DNA from: Candidatus Sulfopaludibacter sp. SbA3
Lineage (GTDB): Bacteria > Acidobacteriota > Terriglobia > Bryobacterales > Bryobacteraceae
DNA length: 64,000 nt
Direction: 5' to 3'
Assembly (NCBI GenBank): GCA_945893365.1
Contig: CAMDED010000006.1
Span: 36,254 to 100,253 of the forward strand
In this document: positions 18,618 through 27,126 of the stretch, piece after piece
Layout of the letters: each line of letters starts with the position of its first letter
Position numbering within the stretch: the stretch's first letter is position 1
Position numbers and translations under genes: made by a program
The notes under the pieces: generated by a model
Seen by the model: the letters and a program-made list of their open reading frames with translations, nothing else
The model's database searches: none
What the model was told of the DNA's origin: nothing

Positions 18618-18942
18618 AGAAGTACTTCCTGCGGGTGGGCACAACCTCCGCTGCCTGAGTTTATCAGAATCGTCGCTGCGGAGGAGGGCATAGTCTGGCC
18701 ATTGTTGCCGATGCACAACGGGTTCCGTTGTGCTCGGGATGTGGAGCGGGAGGCGTCCAGTCCGCATGCCGGAGCCGGACTGGTCAAGGCTGCTTCGGGT
18801 GTGCGTTCTTCACTTCCGGATCGCGCTCCGGACGCGGCGCCCCCCGGCCCTGTGGTAGCGAAAGCGAAGCTTGGCCGGGGTGAAGGGGGGTGGCCAAAAA
18901 CTTTCGAGCGGCTTCGGCGCTAAAGGGAAAAGGAAAAAAGAA
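18618..18942. other. Intergenic region before the second DUF1552 operon
   Basis: About 325 bases between the DUF1552 start and the restored end of the SIR2-NACHT-FGE gene. It must hold the promoter of the DUF1552/DUF1592 operon, but I see no convincing -10/-35 pair, RNA gene or repeat. Confidence 0.4.
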
Positions 18943-19133
18943 TCAAGGGAACACTTCCCGGACGCACCGGAACCCGATATCGCCGTTCCTGAAGCCAGGC
19001 ACGAACCCGACCCGGCCGGCGGCGCGCAGGAGGACCGCTTCATCGACGTAGAACGACGCCCCCCGCACGCTGCGATACTGCTTCGAGTCGCCGTACCAGT
19101 CCTCAACCCACTCCCAGACATTACCCGCCAGAT
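18943..19133 (-). pseudogene. Out-of-frame C-terminus of the SIR2-NACHT-FGE protein
   Basis: If one G is removed from the GGG (CCC on the plus strand, 19134-19136), the reading continues for about 63 codons to TGA 18943-18945. It yields a normal end of an FGE-sulfatase (C-type-lectin) domain: DLAGNVWEWVEDWYGD, then VRGASFYVDE, and GDIGFRCVREVF. These are the family's hallmark motifs, so the segment was coding in a recent ancestor or is still reached by frameshifting. The sequence shows the one-base surplus directly; whether it is a mutation, a programmed slip or an error is open. Confidence 0.8.
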
Positions 19134-19198
19134 CCCGCGATCCCCTCGGGCGTAGAGCCTCGCGGAAAAAGCCCTACCGGGCTGGCTTGCCCAAGCTT
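19102..19198. repeat. 97-bp direct repeat, copy A (inside FGE domain)
   Basis: This stretch in the FGE coding region matches 22092-22188 in the same orientation with 91 of 97 positions identical and no gap. It spans the frameshift site. The match stops just before the last ~50 codons of the domain. Confidence 0.9.
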
Positions 19199-22018
19199 CG
19201 TCTCACGGTAGTTCGCCCGGTCGGGATCGGGCTCCTCATTGCCCCACGGATACTCGCGTCCCTCCGCGCCCCGCGCGGCCCGTTCCCACTCCGCCTCGCT
19301 CGGCAACCCCACCCGCGCCCAATCGCAGTAGGCTTTCGCCTCGAACCAGGTAACACCCTTGACAGGACAATTGGGCCGCAGTAACTGGCCGTCCCATCGC
19401 CCAGGTTTGGGCCCGCCATCGTCCACAAATCGCGCATACTCCTGAACGGTCACCGGATACTTTCCGATCAGGAAGCCCTCCATCTTCACCCAATAATCCG
19501 AATCGCTCGGGAGACGAAACCTTGGATCCCCCGCCTGCCCCAACGCTTCCGCGGCCGCCAATCGCGTCTGCAAGGGAATTGCGGCGGCCTTATTCGTCTC
19601 GAAGATGCCCAGCACCGCGCTTTTCACCTCGGCATACCGCGGATCGGGCGGCGCGTAGCCAAGCGGCTGCAAATCCCGCAGCATGGCGCCCAACAAGCCG
19701 AAGCAACGCGCCTGCTCATCGAGCTTCGGCTTCGCTCCCGCCCGCTGGGGGGAGCCGTACAAATCGTCCAGCGCCGCCGACACCAGCGCGTCTACGTTCT
19801 GATCCCGCTGCTGATGCAGGATGCTGGCCAGCAGGAGCACCACCTCGCGCCACTCCGGCCGCCACGCGCGTCCTTCGGCGAACAGCAACGAGTGCCGCTC
19901 GGCGGGGTCGATGCTGGCCAGAAACCGCGCCGCCAGGAATTCTTGAAAGGTGAGGTGCCAGAACCCGATGTCCGCGCCGCGGTTGACCACAATTCCGCTA
20001 TCCGCTTCCTCTTCCCTCAGAAACGCCAGCGCGCGCGCTGCGTCGCCCTGAAACTGCGACTTCACCGCGTTGGCCGCCCACTCGCGCGGAACCTGCACCT
20101 GCCTCCCTTCCGGATGCCCTTGCATCGCGCCCGCCAGCTCTTGCAGAACCTTTATGCAGTCTTCCGGATGCAGCCTGCCCGAGCGCCGCTTTCGCGAGCG
20201 GACCAGCCACATCAGGATTGAATCGTACAGGTCGGCCCGCCGCTCGGGCATCCGCTTCTCGTTCCACTGCAGCGCAGCGAGCGCGGTCAGCATCACGGGA
20301 TTGCTGGCGATGTGCCGGATCTCCACCCGGCTTTCCACCGCTTCGATCAATTCCCGGGCATGACGTTCTGCCCGCTGCGGGTTTTCGGCCATCAGCGCGG
20401 CTGCCCATCGCTCCGGAAACGCTCGCACGGCTTCCGGCTCCAGAGGACCGATTCGCGCGGCGTGAAAACCCGCGAGCATCGCCACTTTTTCATGGGCTTT
20501 GGGACGAGTCGTCACCACGAACCGGCAGTTCGGCCACGCCCGCGCCGCTTTCTCAATCAGCCGCGAAACGGTCTTGCGCGCAGCCTCGCTGGGAGCCTCA
20601 TCCAACCCATCCAGCAGCAGCAGGCACGGTCCCCTGGTGAGTTGCCGCTTAAAGAAATCCTCGTCCAGTGGGACGGCGAGGTCTCGCGTCCGGTGGGCCA
20701 GCAGAAGCGGCATCAGCGCGGGTGCGTCTTTCCGCTCGTGGCGCTCGACGAACTCGGAAAGCTCGGAGATCTGCAGCAGAAGCGGGAACGGCGCGGACGC
20801 ATCGGCGAGCCGGGCCGTGCACTGCGCGTTCGCGATGCGCCGCAGGAAGGTCGTCTTGCCCGATCCCGGATCGCCCAGAATTACGAGCCGTGGATGGGCG
20901 AGCGACTCCTCAAGGGGCCGGCGGCCTCGCCCGCCGTCGATCTCGTCCGCCATTCTCATCTGGCCCATCTCGTCGAACAGCGGAATGTAAAGATCGTCGA
21001 TCGGAAATCGCGGAGCCACCGCGCCCAAGCGCAGCCCGCGAATCTCGATGAAATCCGTGTCGTTGCGCAGGTATTCGAGATAGGGCCTGGGATCGGCCTC
21101 CATTGGCGGCAACTGCGCCGCGGTCCGCGCGCCGCTGGAATCGGCATGACTGGCTAGCTCGCCGAGCAGGTCGAGCAGCGGCTGTCCGAAATCAGCGAAG
21201 GGGACCGTCTGCACCGATAGTCCATGCAGTGTCTTCGCCATCGCCTCCTGGTCTTGGTCCCGAATCAATACGAAGTGCTCGACGCCTCCACCCGCGAAGG
21301 CTTCCCGCACCCAACGGATCTGCTGTTCCATAGCCTCTTCCATGCCGAACCCGATGAACAGGAACGTCTGCGCCATGAGCAGGTGGCGCAACGTTCCGGA
21401 CGCCGTCCGGTAGTCTGCCTCCACCTGGCCATCGATTGGGTACAGCTTCTGGTAACCGTCGGGCGTGAGAATAATCTCTTCTGGCCGGTCGATGGAGCCG
21501 TGCAAATGCCATACAGCAGGTCTGACCAGGCGACCGCGATGGATTTCAGCGAGATTTACGCGGTCGCTTACGGTCCAATGCCGTACGTCGCGCTCTTGCG
21601 GACTCGCCCACCGCAGCACTTTGTCGTAGTTGGTGGTCACCACCAATGGGCTTCCCAACCGCCAGACGGTGCGCGGCAAATCGAGACTCGCCTGCGGCAC
21701 GCGCTCCGCCAGCGGATCGAATTGCGCTTTGAGAAAGTCGAACCACCCCACTCCCATCGCATCGCGAGCCGCTTTCGCCGCACCGAGGTGATCCTTGATT
21801 CCCAATGTCGCTTGAACAAGGTTCGCGTGCATGGGCTTGCCATCCGTGCGCAACCGTTCCGCTGCCGCCACCAGAAGGCCATCCCAGGTAGGAAAGAGAG
21901 GCTGCCCCGCCTCATCGGTGACCGCGCGCGAAACACCGGCCCCGGCGAACGGGATCACTGTGCGGGCTTTCAGCGCTTCGACCAAGTTGGAGGGTAAGTC
22001 CGGCATAGCGGTCGCCAT
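19121..22018 (-). CDS. SIR2-NACHT-FGE conflict (antiphage STAND-type) protein, 3' frameshifted
   Basis: A 965-residue product with three domains. Residues ~15-290 form a SIR2-like NADase domain: GAGVS 26-30, TTNYDK 128-133 and HLHGSID 171-177, so the Asn and His used for NAD cleavage are present. Residues ~375-560 form a NACHT/STAND ATPase with Walker A GDPGSGKT (382-389), Walker B LLLLDGLDE and VVTTRP, followed by a helical region with FWHLTFQEFLAARFLAS near 690. Residues ~848-965 are the first two thirds of an FGE-sulfatase (C-type-lectin) domain. Proteins with SIR2 fused to NACHT/STAND are known to deplete NAD on phage sensing; here the lectin-like domain would be the sensor, which is inference. 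The frame breaks at 19134-19136, removing the last ~63 residues. The gene stands alone. A later ATG (residue 5) is also possible as start. Confidence 0.88.
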   Translation of the reverse strand: MATAMPDLPSNLVEALKARTVIPFAGAGVSRAVTDEAGQPLFPTWDGLLVAAAERLRTDGKPMHANLVQATLGIKDHLGAAKAARDAMGVGWFDFLKAQFDPLAERVPQASLDLPRTVWRLGSPLVVTTNYDKVLRWASPQERDVRHWTVSDRVNLAEIHRGRLVRPAVWHLHGSIDRPEEIILTPDGYQKLYPIDGQVEADYRTASGTLRHLLMAQTFLFIGFGMEEAMEQQIRWVREAFAGGGVEHFVLIRDQDQEAMAKTLHGLSVQTVPFADFGQPLLDLLGELASHADSSGARTAAQLPPMEADPRPYLEYLRNDTDFIEIRGLRLGAVAPRFPIDDLYIPLFDEMGQMRMADEIDGGRGRRPLEESLAHPRLVILGDPGSGKTTFLRRIANAQCTARLADASAPFPLLLQISELSEFVERHERKDAPALMPLLLAHRTRDLAVPLDEDFFKRQLTRGPCLLLLDGLDEAPSEAARKTVSRLIEKAARAWPNCRFVVTTRPKAHEKVAMLAGFHAARIGPLEPEAVRAFPERWAAALMAENPQRAERHARELIEAVESRVEIRHIASNPVMLTALAALQWNEKRMPERRADLYDSILMWLVRSRKRRSGRLHPEDCIKVLQELAGAMQGHPEGRQVQVPREWAANAVKSQFQGDAARALAFLREEEADSGIVVNRGADIGFWHLTFQEFLAARFLASIDPAERHSLLFAEGRAWRPEWREVVLLLASILHQQRDQNVDALVSAALDDLYGSPQRAGAKPKLDEQARCFGLLGAMLRDLQPLGYAPPDPRYAEVKSAVLGIFETNKAAAIPLQTRLAAAEALGQAGDPRFRLPSDSDYWVKMEGFLIGKYPVTVQEYARFVDDGGPKPGRWDGQLLRPNCPVKGVTWFEAKAYCDWARVGLPSEAEWERAARGAEGREYPWGNEEPDPDRANYRETKLGQASPVGLFPRGSTPEGIAGSGG

Positions 22019-22091
22019 TCTCTCAAATAACGCCGCGCGCCGCTTGCTCAGACGGTGGCGAACTTGTTCGCCGGCGCCAGCGGTCTACGTT

Positions 22092-22188
22092 CTCAACCCA
22101 CTCCCAGACATTACCCCCCAGATCCCGCGATCCCCTCGGGCGTAGTGCCTCGCGGAAAGCACCCTACCGGGCTAGCTTGCCCAAGCTT
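22092..22188. repeat. 97-bp direct repeat, copy B (FGE fragment upstream of the gene)
   Basis: Second copy of the repeat at 19102-19198. On the minus strand it reads TKLGQASPVG, then TTPEGIA, and after the same surplus G in another frame GNVWEWVE. It is therefore a fragment of an FGE-domain coding sequence. It lies only about 75 bases upstream of the SIR2-NACHT-FGE start, probably a relic of a second related gene or of a rearrangement. Confidence 0.9.
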
Positions 22189-22602
22189 AGTCATCGCTTT
22201 CATCAATACGCATACGTATTGTGACGCTTGAAGAGTTCGCTCACGTATGGCTCTTGAGCCGAGGAGTTCTTCACTTTGCCAAGATGGTTCTTCTTGCCGC
22301 CGAAGGCCTGTCCAATGATCGAATAGCCACTCGCGCTGACGCCCGTCGTGAAGTCGTTTTCAGTCAAGCCGCCGCCGGCTCCGACGGGATCAAACGGATT
22401 TCGTGGAGTCCGAGCCATTCGGGCCGATGAGCGCATTCAAAGATTGCAAATCGAGTTCTGGGGTATTCGTGCCGAAGGACGGGATGTTCCGAAGCTGAAT
22501 GGTTCTCGGAAATCGCTTGTCGCCGGGCAGGCGCAATTCATTCTACCCGGCTTCGCAAAAACGCGTCCGCGCTCGGCAATTGGTCGCCGCCACTCCCTCC
22601 CC
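22189..22602. other. Relic-rich intergenic region
   Basis: About 410 bases between the FGE repeat and clpP. It holds the IS630-type fragment at 22278-22365. A 77-codon open frame on the minus strand (22203-22436) has no recognisable content. Where one might expect clpX behind clpP, there is only this debris. Confidence 0.5.
22278..22365 (+). pseudogene. Helix-turn-helix fragment of an IS630-type transposase
   Basis: The plus strand reads AKMVLLAAEGLSNDRIATRA followed by DARREVV, the N-terminal helix-turn-helix of IS630-type transposases (usual form: RIVLLAAEGLSNxEIAxRLD). Upstream and downstream the similarity stops, and no catalytic DDE part follows. It is a small relic beside the repeated FGE fragment. 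Confidence 0.65.
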
Positions 22603-23190
22603 TTACAAATGCTTCTCAATAATCTTATCGATAATCCCGTACTCGCACGCCTGGGGCGCTTCCATGATGAAATCCCGCTCCACGTCCCTCTGCAGCCGCT
22701 CGATCGTCTGCCCGGTGTGCTTCGCCAGAATCTCATTCGTCATCTCGCGCATCCGCAAAATCTCGCGAGCCTGAATATCGATATCCGTAGCCTGCCCCGA
22801 CAACCCGCTCAGCGACGGCTGGTGAATCAGAATCCGCGCGTTCGGCAGCGCGAACCGCTTCCCCTTCGTCCCCGCGGTCAGCAGCAAAGCGCCCATCGAC
22901 GCCGCCTGCCCCACGCAAATCGTGCTCACGTCGGGCCGGATAAACTGCATCGTGTCGTAAATCGCCAAGCCGGCCGTGATCGATCCTCCCGGTGAATTGA
23001 TGTACAAGGAAATATCCTTCTCCGGGTCCTCCGCTTCCAAAAACAGCATCTGAGCGGTCACCAGATTCGCCACCATATCGTCGATCGGCGTGCCGATGAA
23101 AATGATATTGTCCCTGAGCAGGCGCGAATAAATGTCGTAGGCGCGCTCGCCGCGGCTGGTCTGCTCCACCACCATCGGAACCAATGCCAT
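22603..23190 (-). CDS. clpP: ATP-dependent Clp protease proteolytic subunit
   Basis: A 195-residue ClpP. The catalytic Ser lies in [11 protein letters not shown] near residue 98, the His in ILIHQPS near 123, and the Asp in the VERDFIM region near 172. Oligomer and substrate-channel motifs ([19 protein letters not shown]) are standard. The start at 23190 has AAAGGAG seven bases upstream and gives the family-length N-terminus [20 protein letters not shown]; the longer frame to 23241 runs into the upstream gene. ClpP forms the 14-subunit chamber that degrades proteins delivered by ClpX or ClpA. It lies ten bases behind tig, the usual tig-clpP order, but clpX does not follow. Confidence 0.96.
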   Translation of the reverse strand: MALVPMVVEQTSRGERAYDIYSRLLRDNIIFIGTPIDDMVANLVTAQMLFLEAEDPEKDISLYINSPGGSITAGLAIYDTMQFIRPDVSTICVGQAASMGALLLTAGTKGKRFALPNARILIHQPSLSGLSGQATDIDIQAREILRMREMTNEILAKHTGQTIERLQRDVERDFIMEAPQACEYGIIDKIIEKHL

Positions 23191-23200
23191 GGAGTCTCCT

Positions 23201-24502
23201 TTATACGCCTTCAGCGGGCGCCGCGGCCGGCTCTTCCGCAATCTTCGTCGCGTGCTCGAACAGGAAATTGAGCGTCTTCTCGGTCTGGATATGCGAGGCG
23301 ATCCGTCCCAGCGTGCCGTCTTTCTCGAACCGGATTTTCACCGCCGCAACCGGCTCGCGCTGCTGGCGGGCGATCCGCTCCACTTCGCGGTCCACTTCAT
23401 CCCGCATCGCGTGGATCGACTCGCGCTCCGACACCTTGCTCAACAGCAGGGACGCTTTCACCTCGCGAACCGCGCGGCCCCGCTCCTGTTCGTCCTTCAT
23501 CACCTTCGCCCAGTCGAGCTTGAGCTTGCTGACGTCCAGGCCCTGCGCCGCCATCCCGCGAAGCGACTGCTCCACCCGCGTGCGGACCTGCCGCTCGATA
23601 AAGACCTCAGGCACTGGAAACTCGTGCAGGTCCACCAGCGATTCCACCAGCGCGTTCTTCGCCTTCTGCTGGGCGTCGCGTTCCCGCTCCGCGTAGATCG
23701 ACTTCCGTATCGCCTCGCGCAGCTCCCCAAGATCGCGGAAATCGCCCAAGTCCTTCGCGAACTCGTCGTTCAGCTCCGGCAATTCCTTGCGCCGGATGCC
23801 TTTCACCACGGCGTGAAAACTCACCGTCTTTCCCGCAAGCTTCTCCGAATCGTAGTTTTCGGGGTACGCGACATCGAAATTCTTCTCTTCGCCCGGCGAC
23901 AGGCCGGTCAGGTTTTCCGAAAACGCCGGCAGCGTACTCTCGTCTCCCAGATGCAGCGTCATCTCCTCCTGCTTCACCGGCTCGCCATCCGTGCCGCCGA
24001 CGCTCTCAAGGGAGATTACCGCGAAATCCCCCCTCTCAAGCGGGCGCGGATCCACGTTCGCGAAATTCGCCTTCTGCTCGCGAAGCTGCGCCACGCGCTC
24101 GTCGATATCGGCTTCGCCGGCCGAGGGCTCGCTATACGGAACCGTCAGCCCGCGGTATTCTTTCATCTCGATCTCAGGCGCTACCTCGAACTCCGCTTTG
24201 AAATGCAACGGCTCGCCCTCGTGAAAGTGAACGTCCGTCACGGTCGGGTCGCCAACCATCCGCAGTTCTTCCTGCTTCAGTTCCTTGTCGAAAAAGCGCG
24301 GCACGAGCTTCTCGAGCACCTGCTGCCTGATATCGGCCGCAAACTGTTTTCGAATGATGCTGACCGGCGCCTTGCCCGGACGGAATCCGGGAAGCTTCGC
24401 TCGCTTCTGTATGGACTCGACCACGCGACCGGTCTCGGCTTCCACGTCCGCGACGGGAATGGAGATTTCGAGCGAGTGCTTACAACCTTCAATGAAAGCC
24501 AA
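23201..24502 (-). CDS. tig: Trigger factor, ribosome-bound chaperone
   Basis: Trigger factor of about 433 residues. The ribosome-binding signature [16 protein letters not shown] is near residue 40, an FKBP-like prolyl isomerase domain covers about 150-235 ([32 protein letters not shown]), and the C-terminal helical chaperone arms end in an Ala/Glu-rich tail. I take the TTG at 24502 as start: GAGGTG sits eight bases upstream and the product begins [16 protein letters not shown], as in relatives. An ATG 36 bases further up (24538) has no ribosome-binding site. It folds nascent chains at the ribosome exit and is co-transcribed with clpP. Confidence 0.94.
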   Translation of the reverse strand: MAFIEGCKHSLEISIPVADVEAETGRVVESIQKRAKLPGFRPGKAPVSIIRKQFAADIRQQVLEKLVPRFFDKELKQEELRMVGDPTVTDVHFHEGEPLHFKAEFEVAPEIEMKEYRGLTVPYSEPSAGEADIDERVAQLREQKANFANVDPRPLERGDFAVISLESVGGTDGEPVKQEEMTLHLGDESTLPAFSENLTGLSPGEEKNFDVAYPENYDSEKLAGKTVSFHAVVKGIRRKELPELNDEFAKDLGDFRDLGELREAIRKSIYAERERDAQQKAKNALVESLVDLHEFPVPEVFIERQVRTRVEQSLRGMAAQGLDVSKLKLDWAKVMKDEQERGRAVREVKASLLLSKVSERESIHAMRDEVDREVERIARQQREPVAAVKIRFEKDGTLGRIASHIQTEKTLNFLFEHATKIAEEPAAAPAEGV

Positions 24503-24586
24503 TCGGGATTCACCTCGGAAGAGATTCCTTTTTATCATAACATCGGCGGAATAGACCGGTTAAAATGAGAGACGAGGAAAAGAACA

Positions 24587-25279
24587 ATGAAAAAACGAAT
24601 GCCGCGTTTCCTTCTTTCTCTCGCTCTCGGCGCCGGCGTTGTGACCGCGAGCGCCGCCGCAACCAAGAGCGCGCAACGCCTGGCCGACGCCGCCACGGTG
24701 TTCACGGAAATCATGGATACGCCCGACCGCGCCATCCCGCAGGACCTAATCGAACGGGCGCAGTGCGTCGCGATCGTGCCCGGGCTCAAGAAAGCGGCGT
24801 TTGGCTTCGGCGGGAAGTTCGGTAGAGGTTTCGTCGTCTGCCGCAATTCCGGCGCCGGGTGGGGAGCCCCGGCGGCCATACGCGTCGAAGGCGGCAGCGC
24901 CGGTTTCCAGATCGGCGTCTCGTCGTCCGATGTCGTCATGCTCGTGATGAACAAGCGGGGAATGGAGAAGCTCCTCGGCAGCAGGTTCACCATCGGCGCG
25001 GACGCCCAGGCGGCCGCCGGTCCGGTGGGCCGCGAAGCGACGGCCGCGACCGACGTGCTCCTCTCGGCCGAAATCCTCTCCTGGTCCCGTTCGCGCGGCG
25101 CGTTTGCCGGAGTTTCGCTCGACGGAGCCACCCTTCGCCAGGACGCTGACGAGAACAAAGAGATTTACGGCAAGCCGCTCGAAAACCGGGACCTGATCGG
25201 CAAGGACGTGGAGATTCCCCCGGCGGCGGCCGCGCTGATTGCCGCGCTTAACAAACGCTCCATGAGATCGGGAAAGTAA
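24587..25279 (+). CDS. SYLF/YSC84-domain lipid-binding-type protein, exported
   Basis: A 230-residue protein with a signal peptide (MKKRMPRFLLSLALGAGVVTASA) and a SYLF/Ysc84 domain. It shows IPQDLIERAQCVAIVPGLKK, GFGGKFGRGFVVCR, WGAPAAIRVEGGSAGFQIG, DVVMLVMNKRGMEKLL and GPVGREATAATD. The domain binds phosphoinositide-type lipids in eukaryotes; bacterial members are secreted and of unknown role. A TAAAAT -10 candidate (24561-24566) and GAGG precede the ATG. It is divergent from tig and followed within eight bases by the YihY gene, so both may be one transcript. Confidence 0.88.
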   Translation: MKKRMPRFLLSLALGAGVVTASAAATKSAQRLADAATVFTEIMDTPDRAIPQDLIERAQCVAIVPGLKKAAFGFGGKFGRGFVVCRNSGAGWGAPAAIRVEGGSAGFQIGVSSSDVVMLVMNKRGMEKLLGSRFTIGADAQAAAGPVGREATAATDVLLSAEILSWSRSRGAFAGVSLDGATLRQDADENKEIYGKPLENRDLIGKDVEIPPAAAALIAALNKRSMRSGK

Positions 25280-25286
25280 CCGGCCC

Positions 25287-26120
25287 GTGCCTGCGCCGCG
25301 GCTCAACGCGAAAACGCTAGCATATCTTCTCAAGCAGACGCTGATCTCTGCGGTGGACGACGGCTGTTTCGCCGAGGCAAAGGGCGCCGCGTACTCGGCC
25401 ATGCTCGCGTTCTTCCCGGTGCTGACTTCTTTCGCCACCGTTCTCGTGCAGACGCGCGCCGAGTTTGTGTCCGGCGCGATTGCGCAGTTTCTTTTCGACG
25501 TCGTCCCTCCCGGCACCGAGGACATTGTACGCCGGCCCTTTGAAATAAAAGCGGCGCAGCCTTTATTTCTCATCTCAGTTGCCGCCGTACTGGCCCTTTG
25601 GGCCGCGGCGGGCGTCATCAAGAGCCTGATGACCGGCTTCAACACCACCTACCGGGTACCGCGCAGCCGCACTTTCTGGCAGGAGTCCGGCGTCGCGATT
25701 CTCCTCGTGCTATGGACCATCGCGCCTTTAATCGCGGCAAGCCTGCTCATCGTCTTTGGGAACTGGATCGACAGGCGTCTTACGGGGGCGCCGGCATTCT
25801 GGTGGCGTGTCCTGAGCCAGACCGCGCGCTACCTGCTGGCATTCGCGGCCACGGTAATCATAACCGCCGTGCTCTACTATTTCGGACCCTATCGCAAGCA
25901 GCGATGGACCTACGTGTGGCGCGGCGCGGTCTTCGCAACCGTGCTGTGGCTGCTCGCGACAGCCGGATTCGCCTGGTATGTTCGAAATCTGGCAACCTAC
26001 AACGTCCTCTATGGAAGCTTGTGGACCGGCATCGCCCTGCTGGTTTGGATGTACCTCATCGCGGCCATCGCGCTGATCGGATGCGCATTCAACGCCGAAT
26101 ACGAGCGCATGGCGGAGTAG
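25287..26120 (+). CDS. YihY/BrkB-type inner-membrane protein
   Basis: A 277-residue integral membrane protein with about six transmembrane segments. It carries the YihY/BrkB (UPF0761) pattern: GAAYSAMLAFFPVLTSFATV near residue 33, ALWAAAGVIKSLMTGFNTTY near 108, YYFGPYRKQRWTYVWRGAVF near 205, and a last segment LLVWMYLIAAIALIGCAFNA. The family was once called ribonuclease BN in error; its role is unknown, with transport suggested. The start is GTG, eight bases behind the SYLF stop. Confidence 0.9.
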   Translation: MPAPRLNAKTLAYLLKQTLISAVDDGCFAEAKGAAYSAMLAFFPVLTSFATVLVQTRAEFVSGAIAQFLFDVVPPGTEDIVRRPFEIKAAQPLFLISVAAVLALWAAAGVIKSLMTGFNTTYRVPRSRTFWQESGVAILLVLWTIAPLIAASLLIVFGNWIDRRLTGAPAFWWRVLSQTARYLLAFAATVIITAVLYYFGPYRKQRWTYVWRGAVFATVLWLLATAGFAWYVRNLATYNVLYGSLWTGIALLVWMYLIAAIALIGCAFNAEYERMAE

Positions 26121-26851
26121 AAGCCGCGCCGTTCGCGGCCTGCGGGCTCAGAGCTTTCATCGCACGGCATGTTTTCCCGCGTGGGCTGAAGGAATCTGTG
26201 GCGCTAGTCTGGCGGTGGCGTGGCAGACCGAGGCTTCAGTATCGACTTGATCCGCTCCTGAACGGCCGAGAACCCGGTCACTTCACGCTCAGTGGTTTCT
26301 GGCGGCGATCTTGGGTTGGCAGGTTGGCAACCAGTAGGCGGGATCAGGGATACGTTCGACCGTGCTGAACGCTCGGAACAATCTGTCGGTTAGAACCGAG
26401 CCCAAATCGTCAGGGACTGCTTCGAGAGAAGATAGCTTGGTGGCTAATTCCTCTCCGGCGTTTGATCCGCGGAAGGTTTCTCGCGCCATCGACACTGAAA
26501 TTTCGTGCCGTTTTGTGAATGTCACTCTCGAGGAGCGTATTTCCGGTTCCATCGGCGCGACTCGTGGAAGCGGTTGTTCTCCCGCTCGGGTTTTGGTGTC
26601 GCTGACCAGTACAGGCTCGCGGTTTGCGCAGCAGTTGCCTACCTGAAATCTCATTGGGATCTTATACCGAATTTCCGTGCTTAAACCGACAACCAGAACG
26701 CTGAGGGTGCTAGGCGCACATTTCGCAATAACAGGCTTGACTCATCAGACTGCGTGAGTCATGATGGTTCAGGTCGTGCCGGAGGGGTGTGCAATCACCC
26801 GCGTAAAAACTCGACACGGCGCGCCTATACGTTAGCGGAGGTAGTACCGCC
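26121..26851. other. Long intergenic stretch with no recognisable gene
   Basis: About 730 bases. Open frames of 90-120 codons exist on both strands (26289-26654 minus, 26362-26646 plus), but neither has a domain, ribosome-binding site or family-like composition. The composition is less GC-rich than the neighbours. Together with the scars just downstream it looks like decayed or imported DNA. Confidence 0.4.
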
Positions 26852-26935
26852 ATGGACCGCATCACCGAGAAGTACCTCGGCGAATTTTCGGATGAGCGGT
26901 GCGTGTCAACACTTTTGAGACACTCTGACGCATAA
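26852..26935 (+). pseudogene. Truncated ORF with an intact ribosome-binding site
   Basis: ATG 26852 has GGAGGT nine bases upstream and opens a 27-codon frame, MDRITEKYLGEFSDE..., that stops at 26933-26935. The good start with a quickly lost frame suggests the head of a gene cut by recombination; a nuoA fragment begins about 40 bases further. The opening loosely resembles AIPR-type abortive-infection proteins, but the match is too short to rely on. Confidence 0.35.
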
Positions 26936-26974
26936 TTTTCTGAGTTTTGTTCTCTGACCGACCCAAAATCGGCC

Positions 26975-27067
26975 GAGCGGTACTTAACCGCCCACGGGAA
27001 CAGGAAGATCGTTTCCACGTCGAAGATCACGAAAAGGATCGCGATGATGACAGTGTAGCGGCCGCGG
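26975..27067 (-). pseudogene. Duplicated fragment of nuoA
   Basis: About 93 bases that match the inside of the intact nuoA gene. Positions 26975-27049 equal 31077-31151 with one mismatch, then nine bases are missing, and the match resumes for about 18 bases. It encodes IIAILFVIFDVETIFLFPWA plus VKYRS, the third transmembrane region of NuoA. Both ends are broken, so it cannot be functional. It lies directly before the toxin-antitoxin operator. Confidence 0.88.
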
Positions 27068-27091
27068 CTTCTTGATTGGCCGATCACCCTT

Positions 27092-27123
27092 GACTAATGG
27101 TAACACTATCGTTACCATTAGTC
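27092..27123. promoter_or_regulatory. Perfect palindrome, probable toxin-antitoxin operator
   Basis: GACTAATGGTAAC and its exact reverse complement are separated by six bases (27105-27110). The right arm ends three bases before the toxin ATG at 27127. Such a site is expected for autorepression by an antitoxin dimer. It also occupies the place of the ribosome-binding site, so the mRNA may be leaderless. Confidence 0.75.
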
Positions 27124-27126
27124 TGA

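Noticed and set aside
19102..22188. The 97-bp repeats as a template/variable pair of a diversity-generating retroelement
   Set aside because: The six differences are not concentrated at adenines in coding orientation (one of six at most), the repeat ends before the expected variable segment, and no reverse transcriptase is present.
22203..22436. 77-codon minus-strand ORF behind clpP
   Set aside because: It overlaps the IS630-type fragment read on the other strand, has no ribosome-binding site and no recognisable content.
26289..26654. 121-codon minus-strand ORF (and a 94-codon plus-strand ORF over the same bases)
   Set aside because: Neither shows a domain or a ribosome-binding site, and each weakens the case for the other. 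Kept only as a note on the gap.
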